From Acidimicrobiaceae bacterium (GTDB taxonomy: Bacteria > Actinomycetota > Acidimicrobiia > Acidimicrobiales > Aldehydirespiratoraceae): DNA of 64,000 nt. Location of the stretch: the NCBI GenBank assembly GCA_009842325.1, contig VYFQ01000002.1:62001-126000 (forward strand). Direction: 5' to 3'. Each line of letters opens with the position of its first letter. Within the stretch, counting starts at the first letter, position 1. The position numbers and the translations under genes are program-made. Shown piece by piece: positions 9,015-18,396 of this stretch. The notes below the pieces were generated by a model. That model was not told the DNA's origin, made no database searches, and saw only the letters and a list, made by a program, of their open reading frames with translations.

Positions 9015-10175
9015 TCAGCCGCCGCTATCAGTCATGGCGCGGACGCGCTCAACCGAAGCGACCGCGCTTTCGACAGCGACCTCGATGTCGGCTTCGGTGG
9101 TGAAGCGGCCGAGGCTGAAGCGGACCGACTCGAAGGCGGTCTCGTGGGACCGGCCCATGGCTAGGAGTACCTCCGAGGGCTCGATCGATCCTGCGCTGCA
9201 GGCGCTGCCGATGGACACTGCGACCGGGTCCATATTGGCCATGACCGCCTCGGCGTCGGCGCCCACGAAACACAGGTTGGCCGTGTTGGGCAGCCGCCTC
9301 GACGGATCGCCGTTCTGCAGCACCCGGGGGAGGCTGGCCTCGAGTTCGGATACGAGGCGGTCGCGCAGCCCTCCTACAGTCTCGGACTCCCGTTCGCGCT
9401 CGTCGGCGGCTATGCGGGCGGCGGCACCAAGGCCGACGATGCCGGCCACGTTGAGCGAGCCCGAGCGGAGGCCGCGCTCGTGGCCGCCGCCATGGAGCAG
9501 GGCTTCCAGTCGCCTGAGGCTCTGTCGTGTCCCGACGAGGGCGCCGACGCCGCCCGGGCCGCAGATCTTGTGCCCGCTTAGGGACACCAGATCCACGCCC
9601 AACTCCTCCATGTTGAACGGCAGGCGACCTGCCATCTGGGTGGCGTCGCAGTGAAACAGCGCCCCCGTGGCCCGAACCCGCTCCGCGATCTCACCCACCG
9701 GGTTCAGCACGCCCGTCTCGCTGTTGGCGGCCATGACCGACACCAGCACGATGTCGTCACGCAGCATCTCCTCCACGATCGCCGGCTCGACGAAGCCCCC
9801 TGAAGTCACCTCGATCACGTCCAGCTTCACCAGGCCGTAGTCGCCGAGCAGCCGAGCGGTACCTGCCACCGAAGCGTGCTCCACCGCGGAGACGAGCATC
9901 CGTTGCCTGCCCTCGGGGGCAGCCTCCACCGCACCCTGCAGAGCCAGATTGTTGGCCTCGGTCGCTCCCGATGTGAACACCACTCCCGACGCTCGGCCGC
10001 CCACCAGCGCAGCCACGTGTTCCCGGGCATCGTCCACCGCGGCCGCTTGCCGCCGCCCGAATCGATGCACCGACGAGGCGTTGCCCACCGAGTCAGTCAG
10101 AGCCGGCATCATCGCCTCAGCCACCCGCGGGTCGAGCGGCGACGAGGCGTTGTAGTCGAGATAGACCTCCCTCAC
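9015..10175 (-). CDS. sspA: Cysteine desulfurase, SspA/IscS-type
   Basis: 386-residue PLP-dependent class V aminotransferase-fold enzyme that takes sulfur from cysteine as a persulfide. The PLP lysine is K203 in SLSGHKICGPGG, and the persulfide cysteine is C326 in GSACSAGS, within a typical mobile loop. Length and motifs fit IscS/NifS. The immediate link to DUF4007, ATPase and PAPS-reductase genes indicates it supplies sulfur for DNA modification rather than only Fe-S assembly; no IscU, MnmA or other Fe-S gene is nearby. The GTG start overlaps, as GTGA, the stop of an upstream 77-codon frame (10172-10405) of doubtful reality; GGAG lies 5 nt upstream of the GTG. Confidence 0.88.
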   Translation of the reverse strand: MREVYLDYNASSPLDPRVAEAMMPALTDSVGNASSVHRFGRRQAAAVDDAREHVAALVGGRASGVVFTSGATEANNLALQGAVEAAPEGRQRMLVSAVEHASVAGTARLLGDYGLVKLDVIEVTSGGFVEPAIVEEMLRDDIVLVSVMAANSETGVLNPVGEIAERVRATGALFHCDATQMAGRLPFNMEELGVDLVSLSGHKICGPGGVGALVGTRQSLRRLEALLHGGGHERGLRSGSLNVAGIVGLGAAARIAADERERESETVGGLRDRLVSELEASLPRVLQNGDPSRRLPNTANLCFVGADAEAVMANMDPVAVSIGSACSAGSIEPSEVLLAMGRSHETAFESVRFSLGRFTTEADIEVAVESAVASVERVRAMTDSGG

Positions 10176-10364
10176 GCCGTCTCCGGCGCCTGGGTCTGCT
10201 GGGGCAAGACCTGGGTTCTGAGCATTTCGTCCCTTGAGCTCGGCAGACTCCCGGAGCCACCAATCTTGGTGTCTCGGGCCGACGCTACCCGGCCGCTCGA
10301 GGCGAGACGCGGCGCGTCATGACGATCGATTACCGACGCGGCCGGGGCTTGTGCTGTAGCTGCC

Positions 10365-10418
10365 AGCAAGAAGGCATCCTTCCTCTCAGGCAGTCTCTTC
10401 GCCATCGACGCGCCCTAA
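10365..10418 (+). pseudogene. 3' end fragment of a short-chain dehydrogenase (copy 1)
   Basis: Eighteen codons ending in TAA read SKKASFLSGSLFAIDAP, which matches the C-terminal signature of SDR enzymes (SxxTGxxxxVDGG). The rest of the gene is missing. A second fragment at 10918-10983 is clearly similar at the DNA level over about 50 nt. The stop lies within 10 nt of the start of the NYN fragment, marking a junction. Confidence 0.5.
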
Positions 10419-10425
10419 CCGCCCA

Positions 10426-10695
10426 ATCCCCCTACTAGACGTGGTCGGCGGGACGGTCGATGCAGCGGTCGTCATCTCGAACGACAGCGATCTTCGCCTC
10501 CCGATCCGTGAGAGTCGGCTTCGAGTCCCGGTCGGCATGGTAAATCCCAGCAACAGCCAGCTGGCCGGGGACCTCCGCGGAGAGGCCAGCCATGGGGCAG
10601 GCGGACACTGGTGGTACCAGCTCAAGCGCGCAGACTTCCTGGCGTGCCAGCTACCGGACCCAGTCGGCACGATTGCCAAGCCCGCCGACTGGTAA
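10426..10695 (+). pseudogene. N-terminally truncated NYN (PIN-like) domain protein
   Basis: About 90 codons corresponding to the second half of a NYN/LabA-type nuclease-fold protein. Visible are LLDVVGGTVDAAVVISNDSD with the acidic SNDSD motif, RVPVGMVNPS, HWWYQL and QLPDPVGTIAKPADW before the stop. The first half, which should hold the other active-site aspartates, is absent. Upstream the frame runs straight into the SDR fragment, so this is a recombination remnant rather than a short complete gene. A terminator-like hairpin follows immediately. Confidence 0.6.
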
Positions 10696-10724
10696 AGAAA
10701 AACCCGGCCCATAAAGGGCCGGGT
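10693..10724 (-). terminator. Rho-independent terminator reading on the minus strand
   Basis: Perfect 9-bp stem ACCCGGCCC / GGGCCGGGT with a 5-nt ATAAA loop (arms 10702-10710 and 10716-10724). On the minus strand it is followed by TTTTTCTTTA. The plus strand lacks a good U tract, so it mainly serves minus-strand transcription, perhaps from the truncated gene at 10984-11253. Confidence 0.7.
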
Positions 10725-10917
10725 GGGCTATTCCGTAACGTTACGTGAAAGTCTCAGGACGTGCAACGCATTTCTGAGAAGGATACCGGTTCACTGTGAG
10801 CAAGCGATAGCGCACACAGCAAAGCGCATGTCGCGACTGGTGCGCCCTACCACTCGTCGGTGTAGTCCCAAAGGCAACCCACGTATCGGTAGTTCCAGTC
10901 TGTCCGCTTCGGGCCGC

Positions 10918-10983
10918 TGCAAGAAGGCACCCTTCGTCTCCGGCAGCCTCCTCACCATCGACGGCGGCCTGAGGTCCAGCGCC
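10918..10983 (+). pseudogene. 3' end fragment of a short-chain dehydrogenase (copy 2)
   Basis: In-frame CKKAPFVSGSLLTIDGGLRSS is a clear SDR C-terminal signature, with no catalytic YxxxK or Rossmann portion upstream. The frame continues into unrelated sequence. About 50 nt here align with 10365-10415 with few mismatches, so both may derive from the same or paralogous SDR genes. Confidence 0.5.
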
Positions 10984-11253
10984 CTAGTTCCCGTGACCTG
11001 TGCTGCACGCGGACGCGTGTCGAGCGATACGGGTGTTGGCTTTGTCGATGCGGGCGTGGGCCCTGTCGATGCGTCCACTCTGTCGCGACTCGGAGGCTGC
11101 GATCTCAACCATGAGCTCTCCTTTCGTCACCTTGGACTCGCCCCGGAGCAACTTCTCGCCGGCCTCAACGTGACGATGCAGCCGCTCTTCGCTGGCTAGG
11201 ACGTCCGCCTTGCTGGCAACCTGGTCCCAACCACTCGGAGGCAACTGTTCCAT
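10984..11253 (-). pseudogene. Small coiled-coil protein, probably 3'-truncated
   Basis: 89-codon frame with a good GAGG ribosome site. The N-terminus (MEQLPPSGWDQVASKADVLA) followed by a helical, charged stretch resembles small actinobacterial proteins that usually continue into a C-terminal membrane helix. Here the frame loses this character after IDKANTRIARH and ends where SDR fragment 2 begins, so the membrane segment appears lost. Function unknown. Confidence 0.45.
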
Positions 11254-11311
11254 CAGGATCCTCGCTGCCTCGTGACCAATTGCGTTGGTAAAACGAGCCT
11301 CTCGAACCTGG

Positions 11312-12037
11312 TCATTCGCGCTCGGCGAACTCGATCCGACCCTTGTACATGCCGAGCCCGACGATCAACAGGCAAGCTCCTGCGGCGAACAGGGCTATGC
11401 CGTTGATCGTGAACAGGGACTCAAGGCCCAAGCCGGGATCGTTCATGCCGAGGAGGAAGTTGACCAGCCCCACTAGCCCGGATGCCGCCATCACGTAGGC
11501 CGCGCCCTTGTAGAGGTCGGCGGATGCCAGCTGCTTGGCCAGCCCGAGGCCGACCAGGATGGACGCCAGCGTGAACATCACCACGAACGCCATCAGGACC
11601 GCCGTCATGCCGTGGTGCACGCCTAGGGCCGCAGCCTCGAAGTCAGCCGCCGACTGAGATCCGCTATCAGCCAGGTTGCTGCGCTGCATCAAGTGGATCT
11701 CGAAGTGCCGCATCCCCACGACGATGATGAGGATGCTCCATTCGATGACGGAAGTGATGATGCCGAACTGCAGGAGCCTGCCTCCCGCGCCGGCTTGCCG
11801 ACTCGCCAGAGGGTAGATGCTCAGGAAGGCGAAGATCATCAGCAACAGCGCAATGAGCGTGATGAAGTTCATCCAATGCGCAAGGACCGCCGAATCGCCC
11901 AGGGCGTCACGCGCTGCGGGAAAGTCGCTCTGGTCCACCGGATCTATGAGCCCGTACCCGGGCATGAACAGTCCAGCGATCCAGGCCAGAGCCACACTGA
12001 CCATCAATGCAAGACCAGCACGTTTGATTGTCATCAT
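11312..12037 (-). CDS. Six-helix integral membrane protein (DUF4386-like), function unknown
   Basis: 241-residue membrane protein. Hydrophobic segments are visible at about 6-26, 52-76, 87-111, 144-167, 176-198 and 206-229. The second external region contains an HFEIH motif (about 111-115). Overall layout resembles small DUF4386-type membrane proteins, but I cannot assign it firmly. Its ATG overlaps the stop of an eight-codon upstream ORF (12060-12034), suggesting translational coupling from a leaderless start. It is divergent from the ankyrin gene. Confidence 0.65.
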   Translation of the reverse strand: MMTIKRAGLALMVSVALAWIAGLFMPGYGLIDPVDQSDFPAARDALGDSAVLAHWMNFITLIALLLMIFAFLSIYPLASRQAGAGGRLLQFGIITSVIEWSILIIVVGMRHFEIHLMQRSNLADSGSQSAADFEAAALGVHHGMTAVLMAFVVMFTLASILVGLGLAKQLASADLYKGAAYVMAASGLVGLVNFLLGMNDPGLGLESLFTINGIALFAAGACLLIVGLGMYKGRIEFAERE

Positions 12038-12060
12038 TGTGGCATCTCAGGGCATGTCAT
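12034..12060 (-). CDS. Eight-codon leader ORF coupled to the membrane protein gene
   Basis: Reads MTCPEMPQ and ends in TGA that overlaps the ATG of the next gene (ATGA). The ATG lies exactly 7 nt after a TAGGGT -10 element, so it could be the first codon of a leaderless mRNA. Its peptide is probably irrelevant; the likely job is to deliver ribosomes to the downstream start, which lacks a clear ribosome site. Confidence 0.4.
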   Translation of the reverse strand: MTCPEMPQ

Positions 12061-12067
12061 GTGCAAT

Positions 12068-12073
12068 ACCCTA
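12068..12073 (-). promoter_or_regulatory. -10 element TAGGGT, leaderless-type promoter
   Basis: TAGGGT on the minus strand with 7 nt to the leader-ORF ATG at 12060. This matches the TAnnnT/6-8 nt/start pattern repeated elsewhere in this window. Confidence 0.4.
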
Positions 12074-12106
12074 GCAGAAGCAGTCGCGACGAGGCGGTGC
12101 ACCACG

Positions 12107-12955
12107 ATGTCCAGCGATGGCGACGAGCGGATCCAGCCGGCGCTGCACGCTCTCCTCACCGAGGACGTTGATGGGCTGCGGGCGGCTCTTGAGGCCGATC
12201 CGGGGGTGGTGAACCTCAGGGTCGGCGAGAACACCATGCTCGAGTGGATGACACAGCCCGAGGGTGGGGCGCCGTCGCGGGAGACGGTCGCCGTGCTCAT
12301 CGATGCGGGCGCCTTGTTGGATCGGGCTCTGAACTTGGCCGGGTGCTGGAATCTGGCCGACCTCTGCATCCAACTGCTGGCCGCCGGTGCTGACCCCGCC
12401 GCCCGGGCCGACGCCGGCATCACGCCGCTGGAGTCCGCCGCCATGCACAGCTCCACCGAGGCAGCCGACGTACTCATCGCGCACGGGTTGCACCGGCCCT
12501 CGCTGTGGCTGGCTGCGGCCTCGGGGCTGCTGGCCGAGGTTCAACGATGGGTCTCGCCGGCCGGGTCGCTGCAGGCCGATCCCGGTCCGTACCGGCCCAA
12601 CTGGACCGATGTGGGCCGGCCCGCTGGCCCGCCACCCTCCGATGATCCGGCTGACATCGTGGGCGAGGCCCTCGTGTTCGCCGCCCTCAACAACCGGCGG
12701 GAAGTCGTCGACTATCTCCTCGACTCGGGCGCCGACATCGACGCCCGCCCCTACCAGAACACCACCGCACTGCACTTCGCCGTCCAGTTCCAGCGTTCCG
12801 ACATGGTCCGCCACCTGCTCGACCGGGGCGCCTCAGTCACCATCCATGACGCCAACCACAACTCCGACGCCTCCGGCTGGGCCCGTGCCTGCGACGACGG
12901 CAGCGCGGCAGCAGCCTCGATCAAGGTGCTGGTCGGCGCGGCTCGAACGGGCTGA
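12107..12955 (+). CDS. Ankyrin-repeat protein
   Basis: 282-residue predicted soluble protein built of ankyrin repeats. Recognisable units include LIDAGALLDRALNLAGC, LLAAGADPAARADAGITPLE, YLLDSGADIDARPYQNTTAL and LLDRGASVTIHDANHNS. No signal peptide or enzymatic domain is seen. Ankyrin repeats mediate protein binding; the partner is unknown. The ATG at 12107 is chosen as the start of continuous repeat-like sequence; the frame extends further upstream, but over the leader of the divergent gene. Confidence 0.75.
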   Translation: MSSDGDERIQPALHALLTEDVDGLRAALEADPGVVNLRVGENTMLEWMTQPEGGAPSRETVAVLIDAGALLDRALNLAGCWNLADLCIQLLAAGADPAARADAGITPLESAAMHSSTEAADVLIAHGLHRPSLWLAAASGLLAEVQRWVSPAGSLQADPGPYRPNWTDVGRPAGPPPSDDPADIVGEALVFAALNNRREVVDYLLDSGADIDARPYQNTTALHFAVQFQRSDMVRHLLDRGASVTIHDANHNSDASGWARACDDGSAAAASIKVLVGAARTG

Positions 12956-12994
12956 GGCTCTAGCAGGCGGGCCCATCCCGGCGGGCCGCAGCCA

Positions 12995-15937
12995 TCACGC
13001 CTCGCTAGTCTCCTCGGCCCCCTCGACTTCCTCGACTTCCTCGACCTCCTCGCCGGCCGCGGCCGGGGGCGCGGGAGCTAGGTAGCCGACGATCAGCAGC
13101 AGCACCCCGACCACGATGAACGACACCACCCGGCCCAGCGCTGTCAGGCTGCTCAAGTCGACCAGGAACAGCTTGACCACCACCACCGCCATCCACGACG
13201 CTCCCGCGGCCCACACCACTCGGCGGGCCATGCGCACTCCGGCCACCATGCCCGACAAGCCGATGACCGCCCAGAGGATCGACAGCGACGTCTGCAACTC
13301 GGTGGCGTCCCACAGTGCCTCCAGCTCCCACGGCACGTCCAGCCAGTGGCTCACGGTTCGGGCCGTCTCCACCGTGGCAAGAACCAACCCCAGCACGGCC
13401 AGCGCCGGTGTCCAGCGAGCAGTCACCAAGCCCTCGAATGGATTGTCCGGCTGCGGCTCCGCCAGCCTCCGCCAGGCCAGCAGCGCCGCCAGCTGCAATC
13501 CGATGAGGACTCCCAAGGGGTTCAGCACAGGCAAAAACAGCAGCGGCGTGGGGTCTCCGTCGTGGGACACCGCCACGCCGAGCACCACCACTGCGAACAC
13601 CACCAGCAGCGGGCCGGCGCAGGCCAGGAGGTACGTCCGCCAGTGGGCCGCGACCGGCCACGACAGCCGTCGGCGACCGGCCATCGTCGCGCTCACCAGC
13701 GCCAGGACGGCGGCCGCCGTCGCGGCCAGCGGCCACACACCCTCGGCGACCCGGTCTACCTGCCAGTAGACCTCGGCCGCCACCAGCGCTGCCAGCGTCC
13801 AGAAGCCGCCGACGTGTAGTCCTGCCGCCAGCCGCGGGAACGAACCCTCCCGGCGGCGCAAGAACAGGTAGTGCGTCGCGAAGGCTGGAGGCCAGGCCGC
13901 CCATCCCCACTCGTCGAGGGGATGGGACTGAGCGAGCAGCGACAGCAACAGCATCAACACCAGAGTCGGCAGGATCAGGAGTCCCACGGACTCGAGCTCT
14001 TGCCATCGCAGCCGGCGGGCGCCCAGCGATCCGGCCAGGAACGATCCGGCCATGAAGCCCAGAAGCGCCGACAGCTGGCTGCTGTCGGGCAGTTGCTGGA
14101 CGATCTCCATGACCCCGCCGATCAGCCACCACACAACCCCCCAGCCCAGCGCAGTCCAAACGAGCGCCTGGTCGCCGTCGCCCCGCTGCGGCCTTCTGCT
14201 GAACAGCCACCCCGATGCCATGCCGGCCACGGCCAGCAGGAGTGCGCCCAGGAAGTGCTGGTTGGCGATCGGCCAGGCGTCGTCCGGATAGGGGAGCGAC
14301 TCCCCCAGGTGCTGGGCGAAGGAGACTGCGGCCAGAACCTGCAGCACCGCACCGCCGGTCAAGGCCAGCAGGCGGTCCCGCCGGCAGCCCAGCCACAGCA
14401 AGAACAGGCCCTGTGCCGCCCAGACCGTCGACGTGAAGTAGGCCTCCAGCGCGAGCGGGACCGCGATGGCGCTGAACGCCACACCGAGCGCTGCATAGGC
14501 CTCCGCCAGCTGGCGTCCGTCGGCGCCGAGCCGTCGCATGGTCAACCCCAGCGCAGCTTGGATCACGGCCAGACCGGCGGCGGTGATGGCCAGGCCGTAA
14601 TCGGTGTGGCCCGCCGCCAACTGCTGCAGGCCCAGCCCCGCGAACGGCGTGCCGAACACAAGCGGCGCCGTCCATGCCCCGCGCACGAACTCCATGTCCG
14701 GCACCCGCGACCCATCGAACACGGCCTTGAGGTCCGGGGCCTCACGGGCCGCGAACAGGGCCGGCAGGCCCATGTACATCAACACGAACAGAGCGATGAA
14801 CGGTTGGGTGGACACCCACTCGTCCTGCTCGAAGCGGTCGACCAGCCAGAAGAACGTGAGACCGAACGTGAAGCCGAAGCCGAGGAGGTTCAACTCCGGC
14901 CAGGTCTTGAACCACGCCACCCCGATGATCGCCGCGTTCAGCACCAGGAAGAACGTGAAGACGTAGACGTGGTCCTCAGGCTGCGAGTACGTCAGTACCG
15001 GAGCCAGGAACCCGCCGATGATGCCCAGCACAGCCAGCACCCGCGAGTCCTGAAGCACCGAGAGCACACCCGCGCCGACCGTGACGATCACCACTGCAGC
15101 CGCAGCGGGGACCGCTCCCACGACGTCGTACACGACGAAGGCTGCGTAGGTGGTGACGTACAGCACGGCGACACCACCGCCCTGGAGGCTGACGCCGTAG
15201 ATGGGGCGGTTGCGGCGCTGGCGCCAGCCGACGGCCAGCAGCACGAGGCCGAAGGCGGCCGCGGCGGCCAGGCGCACCTCGATCGTCAGTTCGATGATGC
15301 CTCGCCGGTGGGCCTCCCGAAGCAGCAGTCCCACACCGACTAGCGAGACGAGCACGCCGACCTTCACCGGCGCATTTCCGGTCGTCACCCATTGCTTGAT
15401 CCCGTTGACGACCCACGAGACGGGATCGGAGGGCCGATCCCGGGCGCGGCCGGGGGCAGCTGTCGGAGCATCGGGGGCTGCCGGCTCGCGGGCCTGGGGC
15501 GCCCTGGTCCCGACGTCTGGAGGTGCGGGGGTCGCCGGCCCGGGAACGGGCGCTCGTATATCGGTGCTCGGTTCGGAGGCGACCGGCCTGACGACCGGAG
15601 CCACTCCCGGAGACTCGGGCTGTGCCGCAGGCTCGGCTTCGGGCGCGGGCTCCGCATCCGGTTGCGCGGCTGCGTCGGGCTGCGCCTCGACCGGTTGGGT
15701 GGAGGGCCCGAGTCTCATGAGCCATGCGTGGGTCTGCTGGGCCCAGGCCTTCATCTCGGTGGCCCAGGACTGGATCTCGTCGACCCGGGACTGGGTCTCC
15801 TCAAGCTTCTTGAGCCGTTTGCGCAGATCCAGCTGCTGGCCCACCAGGAAGCCGATGACCCCTCCCGCGAGCAGACCGACTAACCCCCCGGCCACACCGC
15901 CCAGCAGCAAGCCCACCAAGGCGAGCAGTACGGTCAT
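12995..15937 (-). CDS. DUF2339 multi-pass membrane protein
   Basis: 980-residue membrane protein of the DUF2339 family. The N-terminus has a glycine-rich double hydrophobic segment (about 3-32), then a helical linker of about 40 residues (LRKRLKKLEETQSRVDEIQ). A long Pro/Ala/Glu-rich disordered stretch follows (about 80-170), and then more than 20 short hydrophobic helices to the end. The C-terminus is an acidic tail made of EEVEEVEEVEG repeats encoded by tandem GAGGAAGTC-like units (about 13013-13055). The family function is unknown. It starts 8 nt after the aldehyde dehydrogenase stop and is probably in one operon with it. Confidence 0.85.
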   Translation of the reverse strand: MTVLLALVGLLLGGVAGGLVGLLAGGVIGFLVGQQLDLRKRLKKLEETQSRVDEIQSWATEMKAWAQQTHAWLMRLGPSTQPVEAQPDAAAQPDAEPAPEAEPAAQPESPGVAPVVRPVASEPSTDIRAPVPGPATPAPPDVGTRAPQAREPAAPDAPTAAPGRARDRPSDPVSWVVNGIKQWVTTGNAPVKVGVLVSLVGVGLLLREAHRRGIIELTIEVRLAAAAAFGLVLLAVGWRQRRNRPIYGVSLQGGGVAVLYVTTYAAFVVYDVVGAVPAAAAVVIVTVGAGVLSVLQDSRVLAVLGIIGGFLAPVLTYSQPEDHVYVFTFFLVLNAAIIGVAWFKTWPELNLLGFGFTFGLTFFWLVDRFEQDEWVSTQPFIALFVLMYMGLPALFAAREAPDLKAVFDGSRVPDMEFVRGAWTAPLVFGTPFAGLGLQQLAAGHTDYGLAITAAGLAVIQAALGLTMRRLGADGRQLAEAYAALGVAFSAIAVPLALEAYFTSTVWAAQGLFLLWLGCRRDRLLALTGGAVLQVLAAVSFAQHLGESLPYPDDAWPIANQHFLGALLLAVAGMASGWLFSRRPQRGDGDQALVWTALGWGVVWWLIGGVMEIVQQLPDSSQLSALLGFMAGSFLAGSLGARRLRWQELESVGLLILPTLVLMLLLSLLAQSHPLDEWGWAAWPPAFATHYLFLRRREGSFPRLAAGLHVGGFWTLAALVAAEVYWQVDRVAEGVWPLAATAAAVLALVSATMAGRRRLSWPVAAHWRTYLLACAGPLLVVFAVVVLGVAVSHDGDPTPLLFLPVLNPLGVLIGLQLAALLAWRRLAEPQPDNPFEGLVTARWTPALAVLGLVLATVETARTVSHWLDVPWELEALWDATELQTSLSILWAVIGLSGMVAGVRMARRVVWAAGASWMAVVVVKLFLVDLSSLTALGRVVSFIVVGVLLLIVGYLAPAPPAAAGEEVEEVEEVEGAEETSEA

Positions 15938-15944
15938 ACTCTCG

Positions 15945-17411
<1,467 letters not shown>

Positions 17412-17419
17412 TGACCTAG

Positions 17420-17443
17420 ACCCTAGAGGCGGATGCTTAGACT
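17420..17443. promoter_or_regulatory. Divergent leaderless-type -10 elements
   Basis: On the minus strand TAGGGT (17425-17420) lies 8 nt from the aldehyde dehydrogenase ATG. On the plus strand TAGACT (17438-17443) lies 6 nt from the ATG of a nine-codon leader ORF. The two promoters are back to back within 25 nt. Confidence 0.4.
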
Positions 17444-17449
17444 CGCCGT

Positions 17450-17479
17450 ATGGCTCCCGGCCGCACCAACCGGCCATGA
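17450..17479 (+). CDS. Nine-codon leader ORF coupled to the enoyl-CoA hydratase gene
   Basis: Reads MAPGRTNRP and stops at TGA overlapping the downstream ATG (ATGA at 17476-17479). It begins 6 nt after TAGACT, so a leaderless transcript would start on or beside its ATG. No ribosome site is evident for the main gene, so coupling is a reasonable explanation. The layout is the same as at 12034-12060. Confidence 0.4.
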   Translation: MAPGRTNRP

Positions 17480-18396
17480 CCGCCGCCGAGAGCGACGCCG
17501 CCCGGCCGGTCGACTACACCGAGCAGGGCAGCATCGCGGTCATCACCCTGAACCGTCCGGAGCGCCTCAACACGCTCACCGAGGCGATGATCGCCGGGGT
17601 GGCCGACGGCATCGATGCGGCCACTGCCTCCAAGTCCGTGCGCTCGGTCATCATCCGCGGCGCGGGCCGGGTTCTCACCGCCGGCTACGACCTCACTCCC
17701 GACGGAGTCGACGACCCGACCGACATGGCCGCCATCGAGGACGCCTGGTCGAGCCCGTACGACGCCCCCTCACCGGAGCCCAGGCCCGGTGCCTGGGATC
17801 CCGTGCGGGACCACCAGTTCATGGGCCAGAACGTCAAACGGTTCATGAAGATCTGGGAGTGCCCCAAGCCGGTGCTGGGCCAGATCCACGGCTGGGCCAT
17901 CGGCGGGGCCACCGACCTGATCCTGTGCTGCGACCTGCTGTTCATGGCCTCCGACGCCCACATCGGCTACGCGCCGTCGCGTATCTTCGGCACGCCCACC
18001 ACCATGCTGTGGGTGTACCGGCTCGGGCTGGAGCATGCCAAGCAGTTCCTGCTGTCGGGCGACGCCATCGATGCGGCCACCGCCCACCGCATCGGGTTGG
18101 TGTCCCACATCTGCCCGGCCGAAGAGCTCTCCGAGACGGTGGAGGCGTACGCCCGCCGGTTCGAGCACATCCCCGCCAACCAGCTGGCCCTCAACAAACT
18201 GCTCATCAACCAGGCCTTCGAGAACATGGGCCTGCGCACCACCCAGCTGCTCGGCACCCTCTTCGACGGCATGACCCGCCACACCGAGGAGGCCTACCGC
18301 TGGGCGGAGAGCTTCGAGACCAAGGGCTTCCGGCAGGTCATCGCCGAGCGGGACGCCCCCTTCGGCGACTACGGCGCAGCCAAAGACGGCGGCTAG
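17476..18396 (+). CDS. Enoyl-CoA hydratase/isomerase (crotonase) family enzyme
   Basis: 306-residue crotonase-fold enzyme. The oxyanion hole motifs are present: SVIIRGAGRVLTAGYDL early, and ECPKPVLGQIHGWAIGGATD with CCDLLF and GYAPSRIFGTPTT later. The two catalytic glutamates of true hydratases are not evident at their usual places (the second region reads IGYAPSRIF), so another crotonase reaction is possible. An insertion of about 35 residues (SSPYDAPSPEPRPGAWDPVRD) after the first motif makes it longer than a typical ECH. The stop overlaps the convergent gene's stop. Confidence 0.85.
   Translation: MTAAESDAARPVDYTEQGSIAVITLNRPERLNTLTEAMIAGVADGIDAATASKSVRSVIIRGAGRVLTAGYDLTPDGVDDPTDMAAIEDAWSSPYDAPSPEPRPGAWDPVRDHQFMGQNVKRFMKIWECPKPVLGQIHGWAIGGATDLILCCDLLFMASDAHIGYAPSRIFGTPTTMLWVYRLGLEHAKQFLLSGDAIDAATAHRIGLVSHICPAEELSETVEAYARRFEHIPANQLALNKLLINQAFENMGLRTTQLLGTLFDGMTRHTEEAYRWAESFETKGFRQVIAERDAPFGDYGAAKDGG

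Noticed and set aside
10172-10405. 77-codon minus-strand frame ending in a GTGA overlap with sspA
   Set aside because: Low-complexity composition and it reads antisense through an SDR fragment; overlap is noted but not enough to call a gene.
10511-10545. TTCGAGTCCC sequence resembling a tRNA T-arm
   Set aside because: Lies inside the NYN fragment with no acceptor, D or anticodon arms.
13013-13055. Tandem short repeat in the DUF2339 gene
   Set aside because: It encodes an in-frame acidic EEV repeat tail; ordinary low-complexity coding DNA, not a CRISPR or regulatory repeat.
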